From BTUB01 sp963836585 (GTDB lineage Bacteria > Babelota > Babeliae > Babelales > Vermiphilaceae), in the NCBI GenBank assembly GCA_963836585.1, contig CAWIJV010000001.1:310001-374000 (forward strand): 64,000 nt of DNA, read 5' to 3'. Below the pieces are notes generated by a model. It was not told the origin of the DNA, ran no database searches, and saw nothing but the letters and a program-made list of their open reading frames with translations. The position numbers and the translations under genes were made by a program. Positions 1 through 9,300 of this stretch are shown piece by piece. The stretch's first letter is position 1, and each line of letters opens with the position of its first letter.

Positions 1-257
1 ACAGCTCAGGAAAACTTGGCTTTAAAGGCGCACGCAAGGGAACTCCCTTTGCCGCCGGCCAGATTGGTTCTATTCTGGGCAAAGAGATGGTGGGTATGGG
101 CATCCGTACTGTTGAAGTGAATATGCAAGGACCGGGCTCCGGCCGCGATTCAGTGGTGCGCTCATTCCAGGCATCGGGGCTTAATGTCTCAGTATTGCGA
201 GATGTAACTCCGCTTCCTCACAACGGTTGCCGTCCTCCTAAAAAACGTCGCGTATAA
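1..257 (+). CDS. rpsK: 30S ribosomal protein S11 (C-terminal part)
   Basis: The reading frame is open from base 3 to a TAA at 255-257 and is cut by the left edge. The visible residues include GFKGARKGTPFAAGQ and the conserved S11 tail with the LPHNGCRPPKKRRV ending. S11 lies on the 30S platform near the mRNA exit and contacts 16S rRNA. It is followed by rpsD, rpoA and rplQ, the standard alpha-operon order, which supports the call. Confidence 0.95.
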   Translation, partial: SSGKLGFKGARKGTPFAAGQIGSILGKEMVGMGIRTVEVNMQGPGSGRDSVVRSFQASGLNVSVLRDVTPLPHNGCRPPKKRRV

Positions 258-281
258 GATTTATAATTGCATAAGGTACCT

Positions 282-314
282 ATGGAAAAGAGATCAAGCA
301 GAATGATCCGGTGA
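282..314 (+). CDS. 10-codon leader ORF overlapping the rpsD start
   Basis: An ATG at 282 opens a 10-codon frame (MEKRSSRMIR) whose TGA overlaps the GTG start of rpsD as GTGA (311-314). This arrangement is typical of translational coupling. Ribosomal protein S4 is a known autogenous translational regulator in other bacteria, so a coupled leader could matter, but no regulatory structure was demonstrated here. Alternatively it is the remnant of a longer S4 N-terminus now out of frame. Confidence 0.35.
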   Translation: MEKRSSRMIR

Positions 315-850
315 ACAAAGAGAATCAGCCTTCACAAAGTAAGCGCCCGGCACGAAAACAGTCAGAATATGGTAAGCAGCTGAGTGAAAAACAGAAAGTT
401 AAAGAAATGTATGGCCTGCGCGAAAAGCAGTTCCGTCGTTTTTTTAGCATTGCGATTAAGGCCCGAGAAGGTGTTCCGGGAGAAAATTTGTTGAGTTTGC
501 TTGAGCGTCGTTTGGATAATACCGTATATCGGCTCAAATTGGCAACCAGCAGAGCTCAGGCGCGCCAGATGATCACTCACGGACATGTTTTGGTTAATGG
601 CCAGAAAGTATATTCGCCATCATTCTTGGTAGCGGTCGACAATGAAGTTGCGCTTGATGCAAAAGTTTTGGAGAAAGTAGCATTTTTGGAGCAGGTGGTA
701 GATAAGAGGCTTAACATTGGTATCAAGGTTCCTGAATGGCTTGAGTTAAATAAAAAAGATCGCAAAGGAAAAATATTACGTAATCCGGTGCGATCTGATA
801 TTCAAGTACCTATCGAAGAACACTTGATCGTTGAGTTGTATTCTAAGTAA
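311..850 (+). CDS. rpsD: 30S ribosomal protein S4, short N-terminus
   Basis: The product (179 residues) matches S4 from the KQSEYGKQLSEKQKVKEMYG block onward, including the RLDNTVYRLKLATSRAQARQ RNA-binding (S4-type) region. S4 nucleates 30S assembly on 16S rRNA. Typical S4 is about 200 residues with an extra N-terminal segment that is Cys-rich in some families. That part is absent here, and only 53 bases separate rpsK from the GTG start, so there is no room for it in this frame. The in-frame stretch upstream contains no ATG, GTG or TTG before a stop at 272-274. Function as S4 is secure; the exact start is less so. Confidence 0.93.
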   Translation: MNKENQPSQSKRPARKQSEYGKQLSEKQKVKEMYGLREKQFRRFFSIAIKAREGVPGENLLSLLERRLDNTVYRLKLATSRAQARQMITHGHVLVNGQKVYSPSFLVAVDNEVALDAKVLEKVAFLEQVVDKRLNIGIKVPEWLELNKKDRKGKILRNPVRSDIQVPIEEHLIVELYSK

Positions 851-905
851 TTATTTTGTTGTGTGTGCTACGGTGATTGATTTTTTGTGAGCCCGCGGAG
901 GTTAG

Positions 906-1949
906 ATGGAAAGACGAGAATATAGGCCATTAACTATTCCTAAATTAACCTGGAATAAAAAAGAGTTAACGCCAACCTATGGTGAACTGGTGGCGCAGCC
1001 GCTGGAACCGGGCTTTGGTATAACTCTTGGTAATGCATTGCGCCGTGTTTTATATGCCGGTGTGGAAGGATCTGCAGTTACATCAGTGGTAATTCCTGGG
1101 GTTAATAATGAATTTTCAGCGCTCAACGGCGTTGAAGAAGATGTAATGCAGCTGATATTAAATATTAAAAATATTGTTGTCCGCTCTAAAGACGGCAAAC
1201 CCGGCAAGATGCATCTGAAAGTAAAGGGTGAAGCAATCGCTAAAGTTGCTGATATTACTGCTGATGAGCATCTTGAATTGATCAATAAAGATCATGTGTT
1301 GGCGCATGTTTCTGCCAATGCCGAGTTGGAAGTTACGTTTTTGGTTGAGCCGGGCCGCGGTTATAAGCCGGCACAATGGCCTGCTGATAAAGCGTTACAG
1401 GAAGATGGTCGCATCTATATCGATGCTATGTTCTCGCCGATTCGTAAAATTATGTTCGACGTTGAAAAAACGCGTGTGGGTAAAGATATCGATTACGATA
1501 AATTGACCCTGCGTATTCATACCGATGGCTCTGAAAATCCGTTGGATGTATTGCACTATGCAGTTTCGGTGTTGCGCACTCAATTAGAACATTTCTTGGC
1601 CAGCGCAGAGATTCCTTTTAATCAGCTTACCGTTGGTGGTGGCGATCAAGAAGGTCAGATGGAACTTGATCAGTTGGGCGGCAAAGGAATTTCTCCTGAG
1701 CTGTTGCTCAAACCGATTGAAGAACTTGAACTTTCCGTTCGTGCTCATAACTGTCTGATCAATGCGGGAATAAAGCGCATTTTGGATCTGGTGAATTTAA
1801 GCGAAGATGAAGCGCTGAAAATTAAAAATTTCGGCCGCAAATCACTGGGCGAAGTGAAGGAAAGCATGAAAGCATTCGGCTTAACTTTTGGCATGAATAT
1901 TAAAGAGTCGCAGTTAAAAAAGGCGTTGAAAGAACAGCAGCCGGAATAA
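906..1949 (+). CDS. rpoA: DNA-directed RNA polymerase subunit alpha
   Basis: This 347-residue protein is RpoA, the subunit that dimerises to start RNA polymerase assembly and whose C-terminal domain contacts UP elements and activators. The N-terminal domain shows the GFGITLGNALRRVLYAG dimerisation block and an LTVGGG-region. The C-terminal domain shows LSVRAHNCLINAGIKRILDL and NFGRKSLGEVKESM. A GGAGG ribosome site sits just before the ATG. The gene lies between rpsD and rplQ as in most bacteria. The length is slightly above the usual 310-340. Confidence 0.97.
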   Translation: MERREYRPLTIPKLTWNKKELTPTYGELVAQPLEPGFGITLGNALRRVLYAGVEGSAVTSVVIPGVNNEFSALNGVEEDVMQLILNIKNIVVRSKDGKPGKMHLKVKGEAIAKVADITADEHLELINKDHVLAHVSANAELEVTFLVEPGRGYKPAQWPADKALQEDGRIYIDAMFSPIRKIMFDVEKTRVGKDIDYDKLTLRIHTDGSENPLDVLHYAVSVLRTQLEHFLASAEIPFNQLTVGGGDQEGQMELDQLGGKGISPELLLKPIEELELSVRAHNCLINAGIKRILDLVNLSEDEALKIKNFGRKSLGEVKESMKAFGLTFGMNIKESQLKKALKEQQPE

Positions 1950-1954
1950 ACACA

Positions 1955-2026
1955 CATGGTGAGTGACGCCGAAGGCGTTGTATCGAACCACCACCTTCGA
2001 TACGCCCTGCGGGCTACTCAGGATGT
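1955..2026 (-). repeat. Palindromic repeat, permuted cloverleaf-type copy
   Basis: Read on the minus strand this spacer contains CCTGAGTA, a hairpin (GCCCGCAGGGC), GTATCGAA, then TTCGATAC, a hairpin (ACGCCTTCGGCGT) and CACTCACC. These are the same modules as the cloverleaf repeat at 38635-38723, but with the two halves in swapped order. It lies between rpoA and rplQ. No gene is present. Confidence 0.7.
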
Positions 2027-2045
2027 TTAAGATAAAGGTATCCCC

Positions 2046-2402
2046 ATGAGACATCAAAACGGTAGAAGAAAATTAAATCTAAAATCTTCTCATAAAAAAT
2101 CGCTGGTCCGCAACCAGGTGATTCATCTGATCACCCATGGTTCACTTACTTCAACCAAAACCACGGTGAAGGAAGTGCAGCGTTTTGCTGAAAAAATGGT
2201 AACGCTCGCGCGTGAAGGCAACAACTTTAATGCGCGTCGCCGAGCCAAGGCATTACTGCCCTATAAAGATGAGGCGCTCATAAAGCTATTTACTGAAATT
2301 GCGCCAAAATATGTTTCTCGCCCCGGCGGTTACACCCGCGTGATTCCTATGGGCAGACGTATGAGTGATACCGCTGATGTTGCTCGTCTTGAATGGGTCT
2401 AA
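2046..2402 (+). CDS. rplQ: 50S ribosomal protein L17
   Basis: This 118-residue protein is L17 of the large subunit. It begins MRHQNGRRKLN and carries the family core SHKKSLVRNQVIHLITHGSL plus the ending GRRMSDTADVARLEWV. An AAAGG-type ribosome site precedes the ATG. It closes the alpha operon, and its last codons overlap the next gene if that gene starts at 2393. Confidence 0.97.
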   Translation: MRHQNGRRKLNLKSSHKKSLVRNQVIHLITHGSLTSTKTTVKEVQRFAEKMVTLAREGNNFNARRRAKALLPYKDEALIKLFTEIAPKYVSRPGGYTRVIPMGRRMSDTADVARLEWV

Positions 2403-2653
2403 TTGTTGCGATGCAACAGACTGAACCGTTGACGATTATTCAAAAAGTACTTGAACAGTTGCGCCCCCTCTTTTATACCGATGGGGGCGATATCCAGCTA
2501 GTCAAATATGAAGATAATATCGTCTACGTAAAACTACTGGGGGCATGTGCACATTGCCCCATTTCTATGATCACCTTAAAATTGGGAATTGAAGAGGCAC
2601 TCAAAGCAGAGCTGCCTGATTTAAAAGAAGTCGTGGCAGTTGAAAATGATTAA
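2393..2653 (+). CDS. NifU-like C-terminal domain Fe-S scaffold protein
   Basis: This 86-residue protein is a stand-alone NifU C-terminal (Nfu) domain, which carries Fe-S clusters to apoproteins. It shows the family pattern LRPLFYTDGGDIQLV and the cluster-binding CxxC in GACAHCPISM. Two starts are possible: ATG 2393 (10-nt overlap with rplQ) and ATG 2411 (just after the rplQ stop). Neither has a convincing ribosome site, so translation is probably coupled to rplQ. The chromosome-encoded Fe-S enzyme Nth at 32118 is one possible client, which is inference only. Confidence 0.88.
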   Translation: MGLIVAMQQTEPLTIIQKVLEQLRPLFYTDGGDIQLVKYEDNIVYVKLLGACAHCPISMITLKLGIEEALKAELPDLKEVVAVEND

Positions 2654-2721
2654 CGGTGCTTTTTTTTCTTTTCTCGAATTTTTTTTATGTCTTTTGCTTT
2701 GAATGAAGATAATTATCTTCG

Positions 2722-3346
2722 TCATTTTAAAAAGCAGTTCCAAATTTTGCGCCCATCAGATTGATAACGGTGCCCATAATGGTCGGCTGGAAATAGGGTG
2801 AGGCCATTGTAAAGGATATGAAGAATCGCCGCACCTTTGAGTGCAGAAGGCTGTTCTTCATTAAAAAGATCTTTTTTCCAACCTTTTTTTACCGCCGTTC
2901 CCACATTTTTTGCTTTCATGTATTCAATCATGATATTGGCTGCTTTCAACGTTGCTGCGGTGGCTAGCCAGCCGGCAATCGGTCCTGCAAGATGCACCAC
3001 CACATTGGCAAAGTTGGATTTAAATTCTGGATACGATGGTGAGCGAGAAATTTAAATTATTCGGCGATGGATCATCCGGTGAATCTTGTGCCGGTTCAAC
3101 ACCGGCAGCCAATAAGAGTTGTCCCATTGCCGCATGGCCCAGATGATGAGTGGCAAAGAGACCGACTTGCAGTACTGCGTGAGCTGCGTGCGCACAAAGA
3201 CCGTGAACAACTTTTTTTGCCCATTCTGTTCGAGGATCTTTTTTTTGAGGGTGGTGATACCCGGGAGGCAAAAAGAAATCAGAAGAACAAGGACTGGCAG
3301 ATGCCTGAAAGGTGATGAGTGTGAGCGCTAGTAAAATTTTTGTCAT
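2722..3346 (-). pseudogene. M50-like membrane/secreted protein, frameshifted
   Basis: Two minus-strand frames join into one protein if a single base is corrected near 3045-3055. The first begins at ATG 3346 with a signal peptide (MTKILLALTLITFQASA); the second continues with NVVVHLAGPIAGWLATAATLK. Three features recall M50 site-2-protease-like proteins in order: HHLGH (about residues 67-71), LAGPIAGWLA (the GPxxN-like segment), and NGLTLFPA...SDG near the C-terminus. The HExxH glutamate is replaced by His, so a catalytic role is doubtful. Repeat sequence lies upstream (3352-3478). The break may be a sequencing error, and family membership is tentative. Confidence 0.45.
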
Positions 3347-3351
3347 ATGGC

Positions 3352-3478
3352 GAGTGATCCGTTCGCCTCGAGCGAACCCATTAGGGTGAGTCGAGAGGTT
3401 AAAACTGTAGGAATTCAACAAGTTAAATACTTCTCCATTCGGCTTCTTCGAAGCCTCCATCGAAGCGAACGGGTTCTT
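3352..3478. repeat. Palindromic repeat fragments upstream of the M50-like gene
   Basis: This stretch between the M50-like gene and sbcC contains a CCGTTCGC..GCGAACGG-type inverted pair and a TTCGAAGCCTCCATCGAAGCG segment. Both resemble the interspersed palindromic repeats found through the window. An ORF start at 3496 that extends through it (starting MKMKECKNPFASMEASKK) is probably not the real start, because a good signal peptide begins at 3346. Confidence 0.5.
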
Positions 3479-3492
3479 ACATTCTTTCATCT

Positions 3493-6201
3493 TCATCCCT
3501 GTTCCATAACATGTACCATGCTTCCCTGCGGCCCTTTTTCAACCACAAAATGGACCGGGAACTGATTTTTCATACTGCTCAGATGTGAAACAATAATAAT
3601 TTTAGCAAAATCTTCCTGAATTTTATACAATGCATCCATAATATGCCCCAACCCCTCCTCATCTTGCGAGCCAAATCCTTCATCAATAATGAGTGTTTTG
3701 AGTGATGTGCCCGATCGGCGAGCCAGCAATTTTGAAATAGCAATGCGGAGTGCAAAATCTATCCTAAATGCCTCGCCGCCTGAAAACAGTTCATACGGGC
3801 GAATGCCGGCCGCATCAGAAATTTTAATATCGAGTGTTTCTTTGGTGCCACCTTTTTTAAGGTCGCGCAAAGATTCAATAAAAAGCTGCGTCTGATTCTC
3901 GGTCAATTTTGCCAGCAGTTCGTTGGCTTCGTGCTCAATTTCCGGAATCGCATCTTCGATCAAGAGTGCCTGGATCCCATCCTTGCCGGTCGCTTGCGCG
4001 ATCGCCTGATAATCTTCAATAATGGTGGTGCAGGCAACGCGCTCTTTTTGGTAGCGCGCGTGCTCCTGCTTGAGCGCTTCAAGTTGTGTGTATGATGTTT
4101 GCAAGGCGCCTTTCTCATGCGTGAGTATCTCTTTGCGTTGTGCAAAGGTTGCAAGCTCACCTTCAAGAGTATATTTTTTGCGCGCGAGAATTTTTTCTTG
4201 CTCATCCAGATATGCCAAAGCCTGCAATTGGGTGTTAATGGCGTGTGCCTCTTTTTTTAATGCGCGCAATTCATCGGCCAGTTGCGCGATGATTGCCGCG
4301 CGCTGCGCTTGCAGCAGGGTTTGCTGTTGCAGCTCTTGGTGCTGCGCTAGTTTCTGCTCAACTTCTTGCAGCTGCGCGATGGTCTGATCATGCAACGCTT
4401 TATCATATTTTTGCGATGCACGTTCTTTCTCCAAGCGAGCAATCTCCTGCGCTATTTCTTGATAAGCGGGTAATGCATTCAGCTCATTGGCCAGCGAGCC
4501 GACCATGAGTGCGAGCGCTTTTTCTTCTTGGGCAATGGTTTGGCCGGTGATTGCATGGAGCTCTTGCAGTTTTTGGGCAGCTTGCTGCAGCTCAACCTGT
4601 TCCAGTTCAAGCAACTGCTGTTTTTTGCGCAACTGCTCAATCGATTGCCGAGCGAGTGCTTGTGCCTGCTCCTGCTTCTTGAGTTGTTCTAGTTGGGTAT
4701 GCTGCTCCATGAGCATCGGCTTGAGAGTTTTGATGAGATTGCTCAGGCGGGTGACGCGATGCATGAGTGTTGCCGCATCTTCCTCAAACTGTTTTTTAAG
4801 AAATCGGCGCCGCGCGGCGGATAAGTTTTGCTCGCACAGCGGGCAACTGGGTGATTCTTCATCGATCACGAGCATGTTTTTTTTGCCGGTTGCATTCAGC
4901 TGCGCGCTCATCATATTTGCTTGCGCAATCCAATGGTGATAATGCTCTTTACGTTTTTCAAACTGATTTTGGAGCGGTTCCAGAGCAATCGCTTCAGTTA
5001 TTTGCGTGGCCAGCTGCGCTTGCTCTGTGACCACTTCTTTGAGCGCAGTTTCAATTTTGTGAGTGCGTATGAGCGTATCGGTGAGCGTAGTAGTATGATG
5101 CGCCGCTTGCAAAGCAAGCCGCTCAATGGCCATTTTTTGGGCAGTAATTTTTGCGGATGTTTGCTCCTGAAATGCCTGAGTCACCGTGTTTAATTTTTCT
5201 TTGTGCATTAAGAGTGTTTGCTGCAGGCCCAGTTGATTTTGTAACTCCTTTTGCTGCAATGCGTGGGTTGCAATCAGCTGTTGCTTTGTATGTTCGAGCG
5301 CTGTGTAATCGATTGTGTGTATTTGTTGGCGATGAATGGAGCGCCAAGTGGCAACCTCGGTGGTGAATTGCGCACTGAGTGCTTGCTGTTTGTTTATTAA
5401 TTGCGTCTGCTGATAGGCGAGCAGCGCGCGACTATTCTTCGCGCTCTCAACGGTGGCTTTTTCTTTTTCGAGTGCCGCCAAGCCGGTGGCAAGATTTTCC
5501 TCATGAGCTATCAACTCCTTTTCTTGCGCGGCAACGGCCTGAGTCCGCTGGGCAAGCGTGGCTTCTTGGCATAGCTCTTGCTCCAATTTGGCAATAAGCG
5601 CGGCTAAATACTGAATCTGATTCTGGCTATGCTTTACTTTCTCTGCTGCCAGTCGCCGGATTACTTCGTATCGATCCAGGCCCAAAATCCCCGCGAGCAC
5701 TTCTTTGCGCTCCTTGGGGGATTTTTTTGAAAATTCGTTGGCTTGGCCCTGACGCAAAAAGGCTGAGTTGATAAAACCATCAAAAGTGAGATGGAGGGTC
5801 TGCTCAATTTTTGCTTGCGTGTCTCGAATCGTTTTTTCAGTGAGGGGAATATAGGAATTGCCACCCTCGGCAAGCATGCCAAAATCAAGAATGGCTACCG
5901 GTTTGCCATAGGTTTGCATATATTCGCGCCTGATGCGATAGCGATTGCCGCTGCATTCAAAATCGAAGCAGACCATCATTTGTGTTTGGCCCAAGCGGAG
6001 AAGCCCTTGATCAGCTTTGGCCGTGCCTCCAATTTTGCGTGCCTGGCCCCAGACTGCCCAGGTAATCGCGTCAAGAAGAGCCGATTTGCCATGCCCATTT
6101 TTGCCCGACAAACAAAGCAGCCCATAGGCGCCAAAATCGATCGTTTGCGTCGGTTCACCGTAACTGAGGAAATTTTTTATTTGCAACGTGAGTGGAATCA
6201 T
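3493..6201 (-). CDS. sbcC: Exonuclease subunit SbcC (Rad50-like)
   Basis: This roughly 900-residue protein is the SbcC ATPase, which with SbcD cleaves DNA hairpins and processes ends. It has Walker A GKNGHGKS near residues 33-40, long coiled coils rich in Gln, Leu and Ala, and the zinc-hook CPLC near residue 452. The C-terminus has the ABC signature LFSGGEAFRIDF and Walker B LIIDEGFGSQDEEGL near residue 836. I prefer ATG 6201 (MIPLTLQIKNFLSYG) because homologues start at this point; the frame is open to 6252. No sbcD is adjacent. A hairpin nuclease is notable in a genome so rich in palindromes. Confidence 0.93.
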   Translation of the reverse strand: MIPLTLQIKNFLSYGEPTQTIDFGAYGLLCLSGKNGHGKSALLDAITWAVWGQARKIGGTAKADQGLLRLGQTQMMVCFDFECSGNRYRIRREYMQTYGKPVAILDFGMLAEGGNSYIPLTEKTIRDTQAKIEQTLHLTFDGFINSAFLRQGQANEFSKKSPKERKEVLAGILGLDRYEVIRRLAAEKVKHSQNQIQYLAALIAKLEQELCQEATLAQRTQAVAAQEKELIAHEENLATGLAALEKEKATVESAKNSRALLAYQQTQLINKQQALSAQFTTEVATWRSIHRQQIHTIDYTALEHTKQQLIATHALQQKELQNQLGLQQTLLMHKEKLNTVTQAFQEQTSAKITAQKMAIERLALQAAHHTTTLTDTLIRTHKIETALKEVVTEQAQLATQITEAIALEPLQNQFEKRKEHYHHWIAQANMMSAQLNATGKKNMLVIDEESPSCPLCEQNLSAARRRFLKKQFEEDAATLMHRVTRLSNLIKTLKPMLMEQHTQLEQLKKQEQAQALARQSIEQLRKKQQLLELEQVELQQAAQKLQELHAITGQTIAQEEKALALMVGSLANELNALPAYQEIAQEIARLEKERASQKYDKALHDQTIAQLQEVEQKLAQHQELQQQTLLQAQRAAIIAQLADELRALKKEAHAINTQLQALAYLDEQEKILARKKYTLEGELATFAQRKEILTHEKGALQTSYTQLEALKQEHARYQKERVACTTIIEDYQAIAQATGKDGIQALLIEDAIPEIEHEANELLAKLTENQTQLFIESLRDLKKGGTKETLDIKISDAAGIRPYELFSGGEAFRIDFALRIAISKLLARRSGTSLKTLIIDEGFGSQDEEGLGHIMDALYKIQEDFAKIIIVSHLSSMKNQFPVHFVVEKGPQGSMVHVMEQG

Positions 6202-6307
6202 AATGATGCATAGTATAATGGAAGTGGAAATTTTTAAAACTTGCATTACCAAAAATAATGTAGTAATTCTTGAGAGAAGTCTTAATTTTTAAAAAAGGAA
6301 AAATGTA

Positions 6308-9300
6308 ATGAGCTCTCAAATTCAAAAAATTAAAGCACTTATCATCTCTCTCTCGTTTCTTCTGTATGGTAATTTCCTAAATGCATCCTGCCCTACTAAT
6401 TCAGCACAATTTTGTAACGTCTGCGTGAATGGCATTATCATTGCCAATACGGGCATTTTTAATAATTTAACGGTAACCGGCGCCAGTACGTTTGGCGGTC
6501 CGGTGACAATTACTAACACCACCGAAAGTTTCGCGTGCGATGAGGGCGCGCTCGTGATTGACGGTGGTGTTGGCATTATGGGTAATCTGAATGTCTGCGG
6601 TGCAATCACCGCAACCGGCGGCATCAGCTTTACCGGGCCATTGATAATCTTGGATCCAACGCAAAGCACCAATTGCAGAAATGGCGCACTGGCCATTCCC
6701 AACGGCGGCGCCGGGATTGGTGGCAACTTAAATGTGTGCGGCACCGGAACTTTTGGTAGCCCCGTAATTATTACTTCAACGGCCACCGGATCTTCATGCT
6801 CAGAAGGAGCATTAGTAGTTGCCGGTGATGTTGGCATTGAAGGCAGCCTTAATGTCTGCGGAGTAATAACAGCTGGCGGTGCAAGAAGTGTGCCATTGCT
6901 TGGAGATGAACTCAAATCCGTTCGTGCTGAGTTTATCGAAGCATGCTTCGATCATTTTCATGGCGAGGAAGGCGTAAGCCTGTCACGAGCCACTGTCCCC
7001 TGCACGGGTCCGCGAAATGCACTGGTGCTAGAAGCATTGGGCAATGTGGGAATTTTGGACAATTTGTATGTCTGCGGCTCTGAAGAAATCGGCGGCAATA
7101 CAACAATTAACGGAAATCTCACCGTCGCAGGCACTGGAACTTTTGGCAACGTAAGTTTCACCGGCGGCAATGTCACCTTCAACAATTTCACGGTGAATGG
7201 CACAGGAACGATCAATAATCTAGTGGTGAATAATGCCACGATTAATAATTTGACGGTGACTGGTAGCAGTACGCTTAATACTGAAACGGTAAACGTGATT
7301 ACCGGCGGAACTGGCAGCTTTAACAATTTGAGTGCGAACAATTTCACCGTAAATAATTTAACCGTCACTGGCCCGGTGAGCATCAGCAATACTACCGCAA
7401 GCACCGCATGTACTAATGGCGCACTCACCGTTTCGTGGTGGCGTAGGAATCGGTGGTAACTTAAATGTCTGTGGAAATATAAAAGCTGCCAACTTTAATA
7501 CCACCGGCGCAAGCAACTCAACCAATTGCAATCTTCGGTAGGTGATAATACCAACAATGTGAATGGTGCTTTTACTCATGTTACGGCATTAGGTGAAAAT
7601 GCGTTGCAAAATAATGCCGGCTCATATAATACTGCCGTAGGGTGCCAAGCATTGCAAAATAGTCCGGGCTTCGGCAATGTTGCAGTCGGCAGTCTGGCAA
7701 TGACAAACTGTTCCGGCGCCACTTATAATACTGCCATGGGAATTTATGCGCTACTTGATGGGCAGGGCAGCAATAATGTGGCCATTGGTGGCGGAGTGCT
7801 CAATGACAGTACTACCGCAAGCAAGAATGTGGCTGTTGGTGTTGGCGCAATGTATGAAGGCCAAAGCGGAAATTATAACACGGCGCTTGGATATAATGCA
7901 CTATTTACCAATGCAACCGGATCAAATAATATCGCAATCGGTAATCATGCTGGCAATCAGTTGGCTACTTCCGGCGAAAGTAACAATATCGATATTGGTA
8001 ATATTGGCGTTGCCGGCGATCAAAGTATCATTCGCATCGGCATTCAAAATACTCAAACCGGTTCATTCATGGCAGGTATCTATGGCACACCGGTAAACGG
8101 CACCCATCAACCGGTGATCGTGACTCCCAATGGTCAATTGGCGGTAATCAGTGTGACCGGCACCATTGCCAATCGCTCGACACTTCAAAGCACCGGCTGC
8201 ACCAACGGCGCGTTCACCGTGAGTGGCGGCGTGGGCATCGGCGGCAACTTGAATGTGTGTGGAAATATCAGTGCGGCAAACTTTAACCTGACTGGTGCAA
8301 GCAATTCTGCCAAATGCAATCTTTCAGTGGGTGACAACACCAATAATGTAAATGCAGTCGGCGTGACAGGAGTCACCGCACTTGGTGAAAATGCATTATC
8401 GGTTAATTCCGGTTCATATAATACTGCTGTGGGCTGCAGCGCGCTGCAATATAATAGTTCTGCAACAGGGAATATTGGCATTGGGTATCAGGCATTGCGA
8501 AATAATGGAACTGGCTATAGCAATGTAGGTATTGGGACACAAGCCCTCCAATATAATACCGTCGGTTTTAATAATGTTGCAATTGGGAGTCTCGCAATGC
8601 AAAATGCTGTCAGCTCAAGTACCAATGTGGCTATTGGCTTACAAGCTATGCAAAATGCGAGTGGCATTAATAACGTGGCCATTGGTAATGCAGCAATGTT
8701 TGCTGCTATCGGTTCAAGTACTAATGTGGCTATTGGAGTTGATGCAATGGAAAATGCTGTCAGCTCAAGTACCAATGTGGCAATTGGTACTAGTGCAATG
8801 CGAAATTCGAGTGGCATTAATAACGTGGCCATTGGTAATGCAGCAATGTTTGCTGCTACCGGTTCAAGTACTAATGTGGCTGTTGGTTTTGGTGCAATGG
8901 AAAATGCCATCAATTCAACTACCAATGTGGCTATTGGATTCGAAGCAATGTTTAGTGCTTCAGGTGTCAATAATGTAGCCATTGGTAATGCGGCAATGGC
9001 TGCTGCTGCCGGTTCAAGTAACAATGTGGCTATTGGAGTTAGTGCAATGGATACTGCTTCCGGAGCAAGTAGTAATGTGGCCATTGGGTTTGATGCAATG
9101 TTAAATGCTGTCAGCTCAAGTAAAAATGTGGCTATTGGATATAATACCATGCGAAACAGCAGCGGTACTAATAATGTGGCCATTGGTAATGCAGCAATGT
9201 TTGCTGCTACCGGTTCAAGTACTAATGTGGCTATTGGATTTGATGCAATGTTAAATGCTGTCAGCTCAAGTAATAATGTGGCTATTGGATATAATACCAT

